NCBI GenBank assembly: GCA_902802305.1
Contig: CADCLG010000002.1
Coordinates: 39,858 to 103,857 of the forward strand
Length of the DNA stretch: 64,000 bases
Direction of reading: 5' to 3'
Source of the DNA: an uncultured Spirochaetaceae bacterium
Lineage (GTDB): Bacteria; Spirochaetota; Spirochaetia; Treponematales; Treponemataceae
In this document: in pieces, positions 35,108 to 43,964 of the stretch
Layout of the letters: each line of letters opens with the position of its first letter
How positions within the stretch are numbered: position 1 is the stretch's first letter
Notes under the pieces: model-generated
The model's input: only the letters and a program-made list of their open reading frames with translations
What the model was told of the DNA's origin: nothing
Databases searched by the model: none
Made by a program: the position numbers and the translations under genes

Positions 35108-36566
35108 TTGTGATTTCTCCTTCAGTTTTTTCTTTTGTATCGCACGGTTCGTTTGTATCACATGTTTCTTTTGTGTCGCCCGCATCTTTTATACCACCTT
35201 CTCTTGCTGCAACATTAAAATCAGAAATCTCTTTTTCAAGCTTTCTGCCAATCGGGAAGAAAATCATAGGGATAAAGCCCACCACGCACATAATAACTGG
35301 AATAAGGCCAGCACCAACTCTTATCCCCCAGACAGCCCTTACAGATTGCTCTGTTAGTGTTCCATCATATCCAAAATGGCTGATGATAGAAGAAAAGATT
35401 GTAGCCTGAAGACTTGTTAGAGAGGTGGTAAGCAGTGCAAAAAGACCACCGTATAAACCGGTTTTTCGAGTTCCTGTTTGCATTTCGTCATAATCAATAA
35501 GTTCGCCATTCAATACAACGCCGGCAGTCTGAATAACATTAAGAGCAAAAACTATCAAAGTGTAGCTGATAACCGCCTGCCAGCCTTTTGTAATAAAAAG
35601 TAGACTTGAAAATCCCAGAATTGCAGGAATAAAGGCGAGCAAGGTAATTGTTTTACTTCCAAAAATCTTAATCATTTTACCTGCCCAGGGAAGCAGTGCA
35701 AGCATGATGAGGCCTGGTACAACATCTGCAATTGTAGCAACAGTGTTGGAAGATTTTACAACCGAATCCATAAAGTATAAAAAGGGAGTAAAATAAAATC
35801 CGATTGCACCACGAGCAATAATATAAAAAAGCAGATAGGTAAGAAAGGGGCGGGAAAAGATTATCCGTTTTACATCAGTCCAAACTTCTTTTACAGAATG
35901 ATGCTCAGGTGGAGTTGCGGTTTCATAAAGTTCGGCTTTATCTTTTAGAGTTCTTAGTGCAACAAAATACATGGCGGCATTTACTAAAATAACAATAGAA
36001 AAAACAGGAATTACAAGCTTGCGATTTCCACCGCCAACCAAAAGTAAAGTAGGAATTATAGTTGTGATAGCTCCGAGCACATTTCCAATGTAGGTTCTTA
36101 TAATATCAACATCAACGCGTTCTTCTTTATCTGGAGCGGCTAAAAGAAAATAGGAATTATAAGCTACAGAATAAACCGTGTAGGCCGTGTCAAAAACAAA
36201 CAGTTCTGCAAGCAATACCCAGAAAACCAGCCAGTCATTCCAGGAAGGAGACGATAAAAGCATAAAGAAAAGTGAAATGAGCATTGTAGGCGCAGTCACC
36301 CGCATAAGATAAACGTATTTTCCGCGTTTTTTGCTGAAAGGCAGTTTATCAATATAAGCACCAAGGAGCGGGTCGTTAATTGCATTCCAGATACTGTAAA
36401 GTAGATAAATCCAGCCGTAAAATTTTGCATCAAGCCCGATAATATCTGTGTAGAATTTCATCAAAGTATTATGAATAATGATTGGACCTATTACAGATGC
36501 TGGTCCCGGCAAAGCCAGAGTTATCTTCTCGCGAAAAGTTAGTTTTCCACCTGATACTTTTTCCAT
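35100..36566 (-). CDS. GPH-family glycoside:cation symporter (MFS_2)
   Basis: 488 residues, about 12 membrane helices. The helix 2-3 loop reads NDPLLGAYIDKLPFSKKRGKYV, the GPH form of the MFS motif. The C-terminal tail has an odd Asp-Thr-Lys-Glu repeat (GDTKETCDTNEPCDTKEK). Imports glycosides with Na+ or H+. Overlaps the GH5 gene by 8 bp, so the two are one operon, with a MerR-type promoter upstream and a MerR regulator gene on the other side. Confidence 0.92.
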   Translation of the reverse strand: MEKVSGGKLTFREKITLALPGPASVIGPIIIHNTLMKFYTDIIGLDAKFYGWIYLLYSIWNAINDPLLGAYIDKLPFSKKRGKYVYLMRVTAPTMLISLFFMLLSSPSWNDWLVFWVLLAELFVFDTAYTVYSVAYNSYFLLAAPDKEERVDVDIIRTYIGNVLGAITTIIPTLLLVGGGNRKLVIPVFSIVILVNAAMYFVALRTLKDKAELYETATPPEHHSVKEVWTDVKRIIFSRPFLTYLLFYIIARGAIGFYFTPFLYFMDSVVKSSNTVATIADVVPGLIMLALLPWAGKMIKIFGSKTITLLAFIPAILGFSSLLFITKGWQAVISYTLIVFALNVIQTAGVVLNGELIDYDEMQTGTRKTGLYGGLFALLTTSLTSLQATIFSSIISHFGYDGTLTEQSVRAVWGIRVGAGLIPVIMCVVGFIPMIFFPIGRKLEKEISDFNVAAREGGIKDAGDTKETCDTNEPCDTKEKTEGEITNE

Positions 36567-36601
36567 AAAGCCTCCTGAGTTAATGTACGTGGTACAATTA
36601 A

Positions 36602-36632
36602 ATTGTAAACCTTAAAGTAACTTTAATGTCAA
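36602..36632 (-). promoter_or_regulatory. MerR-type promoter with 19-bp spacer and dyad operator
   Basis: On the minus strand TTGACA (36632-36627) and TACAAT (36607-36602) are separated by 19 bp. The spacer contains the 7-1-7 palindrome TTAAAGTTACTTTAA (36626-36612). Overlong spacers with a central dyad are the hallmark of promoters activated by MerR-family proteins. It drives the symporter-GH5 operon; the divergent MerR gene has TATAAT at 36646-36651. Confidence 0.85.
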
Positions 36633-36680
36633 ACTTTTTTTGTGATATAATGAGAAAAAATAGATTTGAGGAAGTCTGCT

Positions 36681-37490
36681 ATGAAAGAGTTTTATACCAT
36701 TGGTGAAATCAGTAAGATTTTTAATATTCCTTCAGCAACTTTACGATATTACGACAGCATTGGATTATTATGTCCCTGGGAAATTGGCGAAAACAACTAC
36801 AGGTATTATTCAAAAGCACAGTTTGAAATTATTTCAATGATTATGTTTATGCGCACAATCAATACTCCTATCAAAAAACTTCAAAATATATTAAATGAAA
36901 AAACAGCAGATGGTGTGCTGGAGGAATTAAAAAGCTGCGAATCTTCTATCGATGAAAAAATATATGAACTTGAACAACTGAAACAAAAGATTGGAATCTT
37001 TAATAAAAATATTGAAGCCACTTGTTACAATCCAAAAATCACACTGGAAAAACTGCCAAAAATGTATATGATGAGTAAACCCTTTGGTGATGAGGATGAG
37101 CTTGATATTGATGAAATCATTAAAACAACAATCGGGGTGGGAAAATGGGCTAATACAGCCGGCATTATTTCAACCATTACAAAAGAAAACCTGCAGAAAG
37201 GAAGATTTCATACTTATGAAAGATATGGTTATTTAAGTGAGATTCCCTTTTCAAGAAAAAATAAGTACACCAAGATTTTACCCGCAGGACAATTTGTTTG
37301 TTATGGTATGAAAGTTAGTTCTGTAGAACATTTCGAAGCAGATGAAGCGTATGCAAAAATGCTCCGTTATATCAAAAGGAATAAACTAAAAATTAGAGGT
37401 TCAGCAATAGAGCGAAATGTTCTGGATCTTTATAGTGGAAATAAAAACAATCCCACAATGTATTTTAGGATTTATATTCCTGTTGAATAA
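36681..37490 (+). CDS. MerR-family regulator with GyrI-like effector-binding domain (BmrR/BltR type)
   Basis: 269 residues; the ATG at 36681 has GAGGAAG upstream. Residues 1-70 are the winged helix (FYTIGEISKIFNIPSATLRYYDSIGLLCPWEIGENNYRYY). Residues 80-118 form the dimer coiled coil. Residues 125-269 match the effector-binding domain (KITLEKLPKMYMMSK, FVCYGMKV, MYFRIYIPVE). Divergent from the symporter-GH5 operon, whose promoter has the MerR architecture. The ligand may be the glycoside or its aglycone. Confidence 0.92.
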   Translation: MKEFYTIGEISKIFNIPSATLRYYDSIGLLCPWEIGENNYRYYSKAQFEIISMIMFMRTINTPIKKLQNILNEKTADGVLEELKSCESSIDEKIYELEQLKQKIGIFNKNIEATCYNPKITLEKLPKMYMMSKPFGDEDELDIDEIIKTTIGVGKWANTAGIISTITKENLQKGRFHTYERYGYLSEIPFSRKNKYTKILPAGQFVCYGMKVSSVEHFEADEAYAKMLRYIKRNKLKIRGSAIERNVLDLYSGNKNNPTMYFRIYIPVE

Positions 37491-37552
37491 CAATTCTATT
37501 CTATAAAAATATTTTGTTCTTTTTATTAACTTTGTATGTTAAACTGATTTTT

Positions 37553-37969
37553 ATGGAAGAAAAGATTATTAAAACTCTAATTTCTACAGCAATTTCTATG
37601 ACAGAAAAAGCCTATGTTCCCTATTCACATTTTCATGTAGGGGCAGCATTGCTTGCAGACGACGGAACAGAAGAAGGTAAGATTTTTACCGGTTGTAATA
37701 TTGAAAATGCGGCTTATGGTCCCAGCAATTGTGCAGAACGTACTGCAGTTTTTAAAGCTGTGAGCGAAGGTTATCGTGATTTTACTGCTATTGCAGTTGT
37801 TGGTGGCATGAATGGCGAAATAAAAGATTTTTGCCCGCCATGTGGAGTTTGCCGTCAGGTTCTCGCTGAGTTTTGTGATAAAGATTTTAAAATCATACTC
37901 GCAAAATCCACGGAGGAATATAAAATCTTTACCTTAGGCGAGCTCCTCCCCGAAAGTTTTTCATTGTAA
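37553..37969 (+). CDS. cdd: Cytidine deaminase
   Basis: 138 residues, the size of the homotetrameric form. Zinc site: Cys and catalytic Glu in NCAERTAVFKA, and CPPCGVCRQVL. The substrate-side motif AYVPYSHFHVGAALL is intact. It deaminates cytidine and deoxycytidine for pyrimidine salvage. The ATG at 37553 is preferred over the upstream frame-opening ATG at 37514. No ribosome site is visible and the likely -10 (TATGTT, 37535-37540) leaves only a very short leader. Confidence 0.95.
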   Translation: MEEKIIKTLISTAISMTEKAYVPYSHFHVGAALLADDGTEEGKIFTGCNIENAAYGPSNCAERTAVFKAVSEGYRDFTAIAVVGGMNGEIKDFCPPCGVCRQVLAEFCDKDFKIILAKSTEEYKIFTLGELLPESFSL

Positions 37970-38056
37970 TTAGATCTACAAAGTAATTAGTTCTACAAAA
38001 ACGCAAATATTTTTGCACATCTTCCAATATCTCCGCGATTCTTCTATAATAATTTC

Positions 38057-38908
38057 ATGAGTAAAAAAGGTATTGTTATGGAAGGCGGAGCAATGCGCGG
38101 AATGTTCACCGCCGGAGTCCTTGATGTTTTGATGGAAAATAATATAACTTTTGACGGCGCGATTGGAGTTTCGGCAGGAGCAACTTTCGGCTGCAATCTT
38201 AAATCAAAACAAATCGGCAGGGCAATCCGCTATAATGTTCAACTTGCCCGTGATAAACGCTATTGTTCTGTCAGCAATCTTCTTAGAACAGGCGACCTTT
38301 ACGAAGCAGATTTCTGTTACAATGTTCTTCCTAATCAGCTTGATATTTTTGACTATGCCGCTTACCGCCAGAATCCCATGGATTTTTATGTTGTAGCTTC
38401 TGATTGTGAAACAGGACTTCCTTTGTATAAAAAACTAGACACTTGTGATGAACACGAAATGCTCTGGATGCGTGCAAGTGCCAGTATGCCTTTAGCTTCA
38501 AGAATTGTAGAAGTAGACGGGTATAAATTATTAGACGGTGGCATGACTGATTCAATTCCAATCAAATATTTTGAAAGCATAGGTTATGATAAAAATATTG
38601 TCATTCTTACTCAGGACAAAGATTTCCAGAAAAAACCAAACAAGCTTTTATGGCTCATGAAAATCTTTCTTAAAAAATATCCAAAGCTCCTGGAAGCCAT
38701 GAAAAATCGCCACGATACCTACAATCAGGCAAAACAATACGTTTTTGAAAAAGCAGCAAAAAAAGAACTGCTTGCAATCTATCCTGAAAAACCTATTACC
38801 ATAAGCCGCACAGAACACGACCCTCAAAAATTGCAGGAGGTTTATAATCAGGGAAGATTAGTTGCAAAAACAAGACTTCAGGAAATCAGGGATTTTTTGG
38901 CAGATTAA
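38057..38908 (+). CDS. Patatin-like phospholipase (YjjU/RssA type)
   Basis: 283 residues. The oxyanion loop is GGAMRGMFTAGVLDVL, the nucleophile Ser lies in GVSAGA, and the catalytic Asp in LDGGMTDSIP. The C-terminal CDEHEMLWMRASASMPLAS and TQDKDFQKKP stretches are those of the bacterial YjjU-like group. No signal peptide. TATAAT (38045-38050) ends 6 nt before the ATG and there is no ribosome site, so the transcript may be leaderless. The downstream phosphoesterase gene starts 1 nt after its stop codon. Confidence 0.92.
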   Translation: MSKKGIVMEGGAMRGMFTAGVLDVLMENNITFDGAIGVSAGATFGCNLKSKQIGRAIRYNVQLARDKRYCSVSNLLRTGDLYEADFCYNVLPNQLDIFDYAAYRQNPMDFYVVASDCETGLPLYKKLDTCDEHEMLWMRASASMPLASRIVEVDGYKLLDGGMTDSIPIKYFESIGYDKNIVILTQDKDFQKKPNKLLWLMKIFLKKYPKLLEAMKNRHDTYNQAKQYVFEKAAKKELLAIYPEKPITISRTEHDPQKLQEVYNQGRLVAKTRLQEIRDFLAD

Positions 38909-38909
38909 T

Positions 38910-39551
38910 ATGAAACTTTACATAGCAGATACACATTTTTACGCAGAAAAATTAAACACAGAGCTGGATAACCGTGGATTTTCTTCAGCAGAAGAAATGA
39001 ACGAATACATGATAGAAAAATGGAACAATAAAGTTCGCGGCGGAGATATCATCATTGTATTGGGAGATTTTATCCACACAGATGAACCTAAAAAAATCAA
39101 CTATATTCTTCATAAATTAAAAGGAAAAATCTGCCTTATTCAAGGAAATCATGATTATATCTGGATGAATAAACCTGGTGTTGATATGGACCGCTTTGAA
39201 TGGATAAAGCCTTATGCCGAAATTGATGACCACAAATCTACACTTATACTAAGCCATTATCCGACCTTTTGTTATAATCATCAGTACCAGCTCAAAAGTG
39301 ATGGTTCACCCCAAACTTACATGCTTTATGGTCACGTTCATAACAGTCATGATGAAAAGCTTGTAAATACTTTTCAGGAAATGACCCGCCAAACGACAAT
39401 TACAGTCAAAAAAACAGGCAAAGAGCGTTCCATTCCCTGCAATATGATAAACTGCTTCTGCATGTTCAGTGATTATACGCCGCTTCCACTAAAAGAATGG
39501 ATTCGACTCGATTCAAAACGACGGGAGTCTCTCAAACAGCAGGAAGAATAA
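38910..39551 (+). CDS. Calcineurin-like metallophosphoesterase
   Basis: 213 residues from the ATG at 38910. All five metal motifs are present: ADTHFYA, LGDFIHTD, GNHDYIW, LSHYPTF and YGHVHNSHD. This matches small cytoplasmic phosphoesterases that are often annotated as phosphatases of unknown substrate. It begins directly after the patatin gene and is probably cotranscribed. Confidence 0.9.
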   Translation: MKLYIADTHFYAEKLNTELDNRGFSSAEEMNEYMIEKWNNKVRGGDIIIVLGDFIHTDEPKKINYILHKLKGKICLIQGNHDYIWMNKPGVDMDRFEWIKPYAEIDDHKSTLILSHYPTFCYNHQYQLKSDGSPQTYMLYGHVHNSHDEKLVNTFQEMTRQTTITVKKTGKERSIPCNMINCFCMFSDYTPLPLKEWIRLDSKRRESLKQQEE

Positions 39552-39586
39552 TAGCTCGCACCGTGTAGCGATGTGTTATTACTTCA

Positions 39587-40105
39587 TTATTTCTTCATCA
39601 TTTCTTCGACTTCTTTGCGAGTTAAAGGCTTATTTTCAACATATTGCTGGCGGTTCTTTTCTATTTCTTCATAAGACCAATATTTTCCTTCCCCCGCATT
39701 ACCTTTTTTCATGCCTGGACAATCCTGCGCACATTCATCCCACATTTCCTTATCTTTTAGCATCCAAGCCCAAAAAGGATAAGTAGAACACTGTACAGGG
39801 CGGGCAGAATAAGCAGAACATCCATTTTCCCACAAAATACAGTCGTAATTCTTTTTTTCCAAAAGCGACAAAACTTGTTCACCGTAATAATAATCTGCCC
39901 AGCGACAATATTTTTCGACAAAATCCTTTACCGGCAGCTTAAAAAAATCACAAAGAGCAAGCAAATCACGCTTAGAAAGATAAACAAATCCCGGCGAATG
40001 TCCACAGCAAAAAGAGCAACGCTGACATTGAAAATGTAATCCATTTTTATAAAACAAATCTTCTGATGAATCTTTTGTTAAATCTTCTGACATATTTTCT
40101 CGCAT
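39587..40105 (-). CDS. YkgJ-family cysteine-cluster protein
   Basis: 172 residues. Metal-binding cysteines: HFQCQRCSFCCGHSPGFV near residue 27, DCILWENGCSAYSARPVQCSTYPFWAW near 100, and WDECAQDCPGMKKG near 130. The family is thought to bind zinc or an Fe-S cluster; the reaction is unknown. Alternative starts at 40105 and 40093 (MSEDLT) are both possible. Convergent with the phosphoesterase gene. Confidence 0.88.
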   Translation of the reverse strand: MRENMSEDLTKDSSEDLFYKNGLHFQCQRCSFCCGHSPGFVYLSKRDLLALCDFFKLPVKDFVEKYCRWADYYYGEQVLSLLEKKNYDCILWENGCSAYSARPVQCSTYPFWAWMLKDKEMWDECAQDCPGMKKGNAGEGKYWSYEEIEKNRQQYVENKPLTRKEVEEMMKK

Positions 40106-40149
40106 TTAATTTATTCAATTTTATATTCAACATTTTATCACAAAAACCT

Positions 40150-40184
40150 TTGAAAGAATAAGCATAAAGTCGTATAGTTAATTT
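40150..40184 (+). promoter_or_regulatory. Promoter of the OmpR-type regulator gene, placing +1 at the ATG
   Basis: TTGAAA (40150-40155), 17-bp spacer, TATAGT (40173-40178), then exactly 6 nt before ATG 40185. No ribosome site is present. Confidence 0.6.
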
Positions 40185-40862
40185 ATGTTTCATATTTTAG
40201 TTGTTGATGATGATAAAAATATCCGCAAATTAATTAGTTCATTTTTACAGGCAGAAAATTACACAGTTTTTACCGCAGTTGATGGAGAAGATGCCCTTAC
40301 TCAAATGGAAAACAATCATATTGATTTGATTGTACTTGATATCATGATGCCCAAAATGGACGGCTATGAACTTACCCAATTATTGCGTCAGGAAAAAAAT
40401 AATGTTCCAATCCTCATGGTTTCTGCAAAACAAGAGCAGGTTGCAAAAAACAAGGGCTTTATTGTTGGAACAGATGATTACATAACAAAACCTATTGATC
40501 CGGAAGAAATGCTTCTTCGTATAAAAGCCCTTCTGCGTCGTGCAAAAATTGTTTCTGAACATCAGATTATTATTGATGATGTTGTGATTGATTACGATTC
40601 CATGACCGTTGCCCGAAAAGGAGAAATCCAGGAGCTTCCACAAAAAGAGTTCCTGCTTTTATACAAACTGCTTTCTTACCCGGGAAAAATCTTTACCAGA
40701 ATCCAGCTTATGGATGAGATTTGGGGCGCAGATTCCGAAACTGGCTGGGAAACACTTACAGTACACATTGGCAGACTAAGAAAACGTTTTGAAAGCTGGG
40801 ATGAGTTCCAGATAGAAGCTGTCAGAGGATTAGGTTATAAGGCGGTTAAAAAAAATGGATAG
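40185..40862 (+). CDS. OmpR/PhoB-family response regulator
   Basis: 225 residues. Receiver: DDDKNIRK, phosphoacceptor Asp in LIVLDIMMPKMDG, Lys in DYITKPI. Winged-helix domain from about 130: QELPQKEFLLLYKLLSYPGKIFTRIQLMDEIWG and TVHIGRLRKRF. Overlaps the downstream kinase gene by 8 bp, so the two are coupled. The target genes are not visible. Confidence 0.95.
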   Translation: MFHILVVDDDKNIRKLISSFLQAENYTVFTAVDGEDALTQMENNHIDLIVLDIMMPKMDGYELTQLLRQEKNNVPILMVSAKQEQVAKNKGFIVGTDDYITKPIDPEEMLLRIKALLRRAKIVSEHQIIIDDVVIDYDSMTVARKGEIQELPQKEFLLLYKLLSYPGKIFTRIQLMDEIWGADSETGWETLTVHIGRLRKRFESWDEFQIEAVRGLGYKAVKKNG

Positions 40863-41913
40863 AGAAAAGGGGAAAAAACGTATACATCTTACATTTTTGC
40901 TGGCAGTGGGAGTTTTTCTGACTGTAATTGTTGTGTTCGCCATAATTTTTGCAATATGCAGGCTCATTCTAAAAATTAACATAATTCAGCTTTATGATTC
41001 AGAAGTCATAGATGCAAAAGCCGCTATAGCAGTATTTATTATTGCAAGCATTATTGTTGGCTATGGACTTTCATTATTATTCAGTAAGCTGCTGATGAAC
41101 CCTATTAACAAAGTTGTAAATGCCATGCAGGAACTGGCAAAAGGAAACTTCAAGGAAAGGCTATCTTTTGGTTCGCTTGATAAACATTCCGACATTTTTC
41201 ATGATGTATCAGACAGTTTTAATAAAATGGCAAGTGAACTTGAGCACACAGAAACAATCAGCTCCGATTTTATGAATAATTTTTCTCACGAGTTCAAAAC
41301 TCCAATTGTTTCAATTTCGGGATTTACCAAGCTCTTAAAAAAAGGCAATCTTACAAAAGAACAGGAAGCAGAATATTTAAATATCATTGATGAAGAATCC
41401 AGCCGTCTGACCTATATGGCAACAAGCGTATTAAAGCTTATTAAAGTCGAAAACCAGACAATTCTTTCAAATATTACAAACTTTAATCTTTCTGAGCAAA
41501 TTAGAAACTGTATTCTTCTTTTGGAAGATAAATGGAGCAGAAAAAACATTGAACTTCAACTTGATTTTGACGAGTTTTACATTCATGCTAATGAAGAACT
41601 GCTTAAACAGGTATGGATAAATCTTCTGGATAATGCAGTTAAGTTCACACCAGAAAAGCATTTAATTAAAGTAGATATTAAGGAAAAAGATGAAAATATT
41701 ATAGTTTCTATTATAAATACAGGCAGTGAGATTCCTGCAAGCAGACAGAAACACATTTTTAATAAGTTTTACCAGGCAGACGAGTCACATTCTTCACAGG
41801 GAAGCGGACTCGGTCTAGCCATAGTAAAAAAGATTGTAGATTTACATAAGGGTCAGATTTGCGTTATAAGTGGAAATCAAAAAACTATCTTTTTAACAAC
41901 CTTGCACAAATAA
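40855..41913 (+). CDS. Sensor histidine kinase with minimal extracytoplasmic loop
   Basis: 352 residues. Two membrane helices at about 13-38 and 54-78 with a loop of some 15 residues, a HAMP domain (80-135), HisKA with His in NNFSHEFKTPIVSISG, and HATPase with N box LLDNAVKFT and GSGLGLAIVKKIV. The tiny loop suggests it senses membrane or envelope state (intramembrane-sensing type). The 3' end overlaps the convergent GH120 gene by 37 bp. Confidence 0.94.
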   Translation: MDREKGKKRIHLTFLLAVGVFLTVIVVFAIIFAICRLILKINIIQLYDSEVIDAKAAIAVFIIASIIVGYGLSLLFSKLLMNPINKVVNAMQELAKGNFKERLSFGSLDKHSDIFHDVSDSFNKMASELEHTETISSDFMNNFSHEFKTPIVSISGFTKLLKKGNLTKEQEAEYLNIIDEESSRLTYMATSVLKLIKVENQTILSNITNFNLSEQIRNCILLLEDKWSRKNIELQLDFDEFYIHANEELLKQVWINLLDNAVKFTPEKHLIKVDIKEKDENIIVSIINTGSEIPASRQKHIFNKFYQADESHSSQGSGLGLAIVKKIVDLHKGQICVISGNQKTIFLTTLHK

Positions 41914-43853
41914 TCTGGCTCAAAAGTTATAGGACTTCCATCAGGATTTTCATATTTTTGCTCCGGTTCAAAAGCCATTGCAATATCATCTGTTTTAATA
42001 ACTTTGAACTTATCTAACGGCAAATGTTCATAAAGATTGGTTTTAAGACAAGGCTTTCCGTATTTTTCTGCAAAATCAATTTTTATTTCATTCTTTGTGT
42101 CGATATAAGCATCCTTTTCTTTGGAACTTGCTTCTGCGCCATTAAAATACAAATTACCTTCTGACCATACTGGAAGTTCACTGTAATAACGGTCTGTAGT
42201 AACTGAACCCATGCCGCAATAACCTTCAAACTGAGCCTTCCATTCATCAAAGGTTGGATACTTGGAGAACATATAGGTTCCGCATTTAATGTTATTGTCA
42301 TCCCAGCAATTTGGTTTTGTTTCTTCCATCTTTTTCTTTAAGAATGGTCGCATTGGCTTTTGAATAAAAATATTATTGTAAAACTTATCGTCTCCATGAA
42401 GAATTGTCATAAAACCTGCAATTTCAGTTCTGTGTGGAACGTGATAAGGCGTATAGCGTGGAGAAACTCTAGTAGGTGCACCATTGTCTGTTCCTGTTCC
42501 AACTGCATCCAAACTTCCGGCAATAATATTGTGAACACAAGCGACTCCCTGTGTTGCAATTTTTAATGCGCGGTCAGAAAGGAAAATATTGTTATCAAGC
42601 AGGGTTGGACCATGCGAAACTTCTATAAATACATCTTCGCCAATTCCGCCCATGCTTTCGTTATTCATGTTGTAATCAAAAGGAAGTGTATTATCATGGA
42701 AATAATTTTCAGTTACGCGGGTTCCCTGAGCCTGCCAGTCAAGCCACAAGCCTCGTGTACAGTGATGAATGTGATTTCTACGATAAATTACATCAATTGC
42801 GGCATGCATTTTAATTCCGCCAATTTCTGCACCGGCAAGATTCTGCTTATTGTTTATATGATGAATGTGATTGTCTTCTATGATAGAGAAAACACCGCCC
42901 AAATGTCCGACAATTCCAGTTTGTCCGCAATCATGAATCTCGCAGCGACGAATTATGTGAGAACCTATATTTTCTTTTGTCCAGCCTTCGCGTTGAGCCT
43001 GACAAATACAATCACGTTCCGTCTGAGTTCCATCTTTATATTTCCATTTGAGCCATTTGTTATCATTTTCTGGCTGAAGATATTTTCCAAGAGAAATACC
43101 GCTGCATTTTGATTCATAAACTTCACAATCTTCAATAATCCAGCCCTTTGACCAATGAGGACCAATCATTCCTTCCTGATAAGCAGTTGGAGGAGCCCAC
43201 TGAGTTGCAGCCTTAGAAACTGTAAAACCACTTAAAGTAATATAGCCTTTGCCTTCTTCACTAGGATAAAAACAATTTCGGCGTACACTAATTTCGACAT
43301 TTTCTTTGTTAGGGTCTTTTCCCTGGAAGTTTGCATAAATTACTGTCTGATTTTTTGCACTATCCTGCTCTGTAAACCAAGTATAAAGCGTAAAATCAGG
43401 ATCCCAGGAAGGCTTATAAACTACAGGATTTTTTACTTCATCTAAAGTACGAACTTCGTACATAGATTTTTCGTTTAAAAAAACATCTCCCGTATGAGCA
43501 ACCATATATGCAATAAACCAGTCGCCACTAACCAAAGTTGTATAAGGATTATAATCTCCAAAAATTGAATTAGAAATGCGGGCGACATAAACATTACCTT
43601 CAAGTTTTTCCCAGTTTTTTAGCGGTTCTGCTCCCGTAATGTGTGCAGCTTTTATTTTTTCTGATTTATAAACAATTGGTTTATCTTTTGTTCCGCCATT
43701 TTTTGGATTTACATATTCGCGGTAAATCCCAGGGGCAACAATAACTTCATCTCCAGGAAGTGCAATTTCGGCTGCCTGCTGAATTGTTTTAAAAGGTGAT
43801 TCCTTTGTACCCTTTCCAGACTGATTAGCACAAGCATTTACATAATAAATCAT
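41877..43853 (-). CDS. GH120 beta-xylosidase, cytoplasmic
   Basis: 658 residues forming a right-handed parallel beta-helix. The protein follows the sequence pattern of XylC of Thermoanaerobacterium: YVNACANQSGKGTKESPF at the start, WAPPTAYQEGMIGPHWSKGW near 220, and SHIIRRCEIHDCGQTGIVGHLGG near 300. The likely nucleophile is Asp372 in GLWLDWQAQGT and the acid/base Glu411 in DVFIEVSHGP. It cleaves xylo-oligosaccharides inside the cell. A pectate-lyase label would be misleading. GGAG lies before the ATG. Convergent with the histidine-kinase gene. Confidence 0.9.
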   Translation of the reverse strand: MIYYVNACANQSGKGTKESPFKTIQQAAEIALPGDEVIVAPGIYREYVNPKNGGTKDKPIVYKSEKIKAAHITGAEPLKNWEKLEGNVYVARISNSIFGDYNPYTTLVSGDWFIAYMVAHTGDVFLNEKSMYEVRTLDEVKNPVVYKPSWDPDFTLYTWFTEQDSAKNQTVIYANFQGKDPNKENVEISVRRNCFYPSEEGKGYITLSGFTVSKAATQWAPPTAYQEGMIGPHWSKGWIIEDCEVYESKCSGISLGKYLQPENDNKWLKWKYKDGTQTERDCICQAQREGWTKENIGSHIIRRCEIHDCGQTGIVGHLGGVFSIIEDNHIHHINNKQNLAGAEIGGIKMHAAIDVIYRRNHIHHCTRGLWLDWQAQGTRVTENYFHDNTLPFDYNMNNESMGGIGEDVFIEVSHGPTLLDNNIFLSDRALKIATQGVACVHNIIAGSLDAVGTGTDNGAPTRVSPRYTPYHVPHRTEIAGFMTILHGDDKFYNNIFIQKPMRPFLKKKMEETKPNCWDDNNIKCGTYMFSKYPTFDEWKAQFEGYCGMGSVTTDRYYSELPVWSEGNLYFNGAEASSKEKDAYIDTKNEIKIDFAEKYGKPCLKTNLYEHLPLDKFKVIKTDDIAMAFEPEQKYENPDGSPITFEPDYLCKVVKKIVF

Positions 43854-43964
43854 ATTTTCTCCATGATATAAATACAGAAATCTTATATTGCAATTTTAAA
43901 AGAATATATTTAAAATTGATAGCATAAATCAAGCAAATAATAGAAAAAAAATTGGAGTTTTTTG

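Noticed and set aside
41877..43853. Pectate lyase annotation of the beta-helix protein
   Set aside because: The beta-helix is shared, but the sequence follows the GH120 XylC pattern including LDWQAQGT and EVSHGP; no lyase calcium site was seen.
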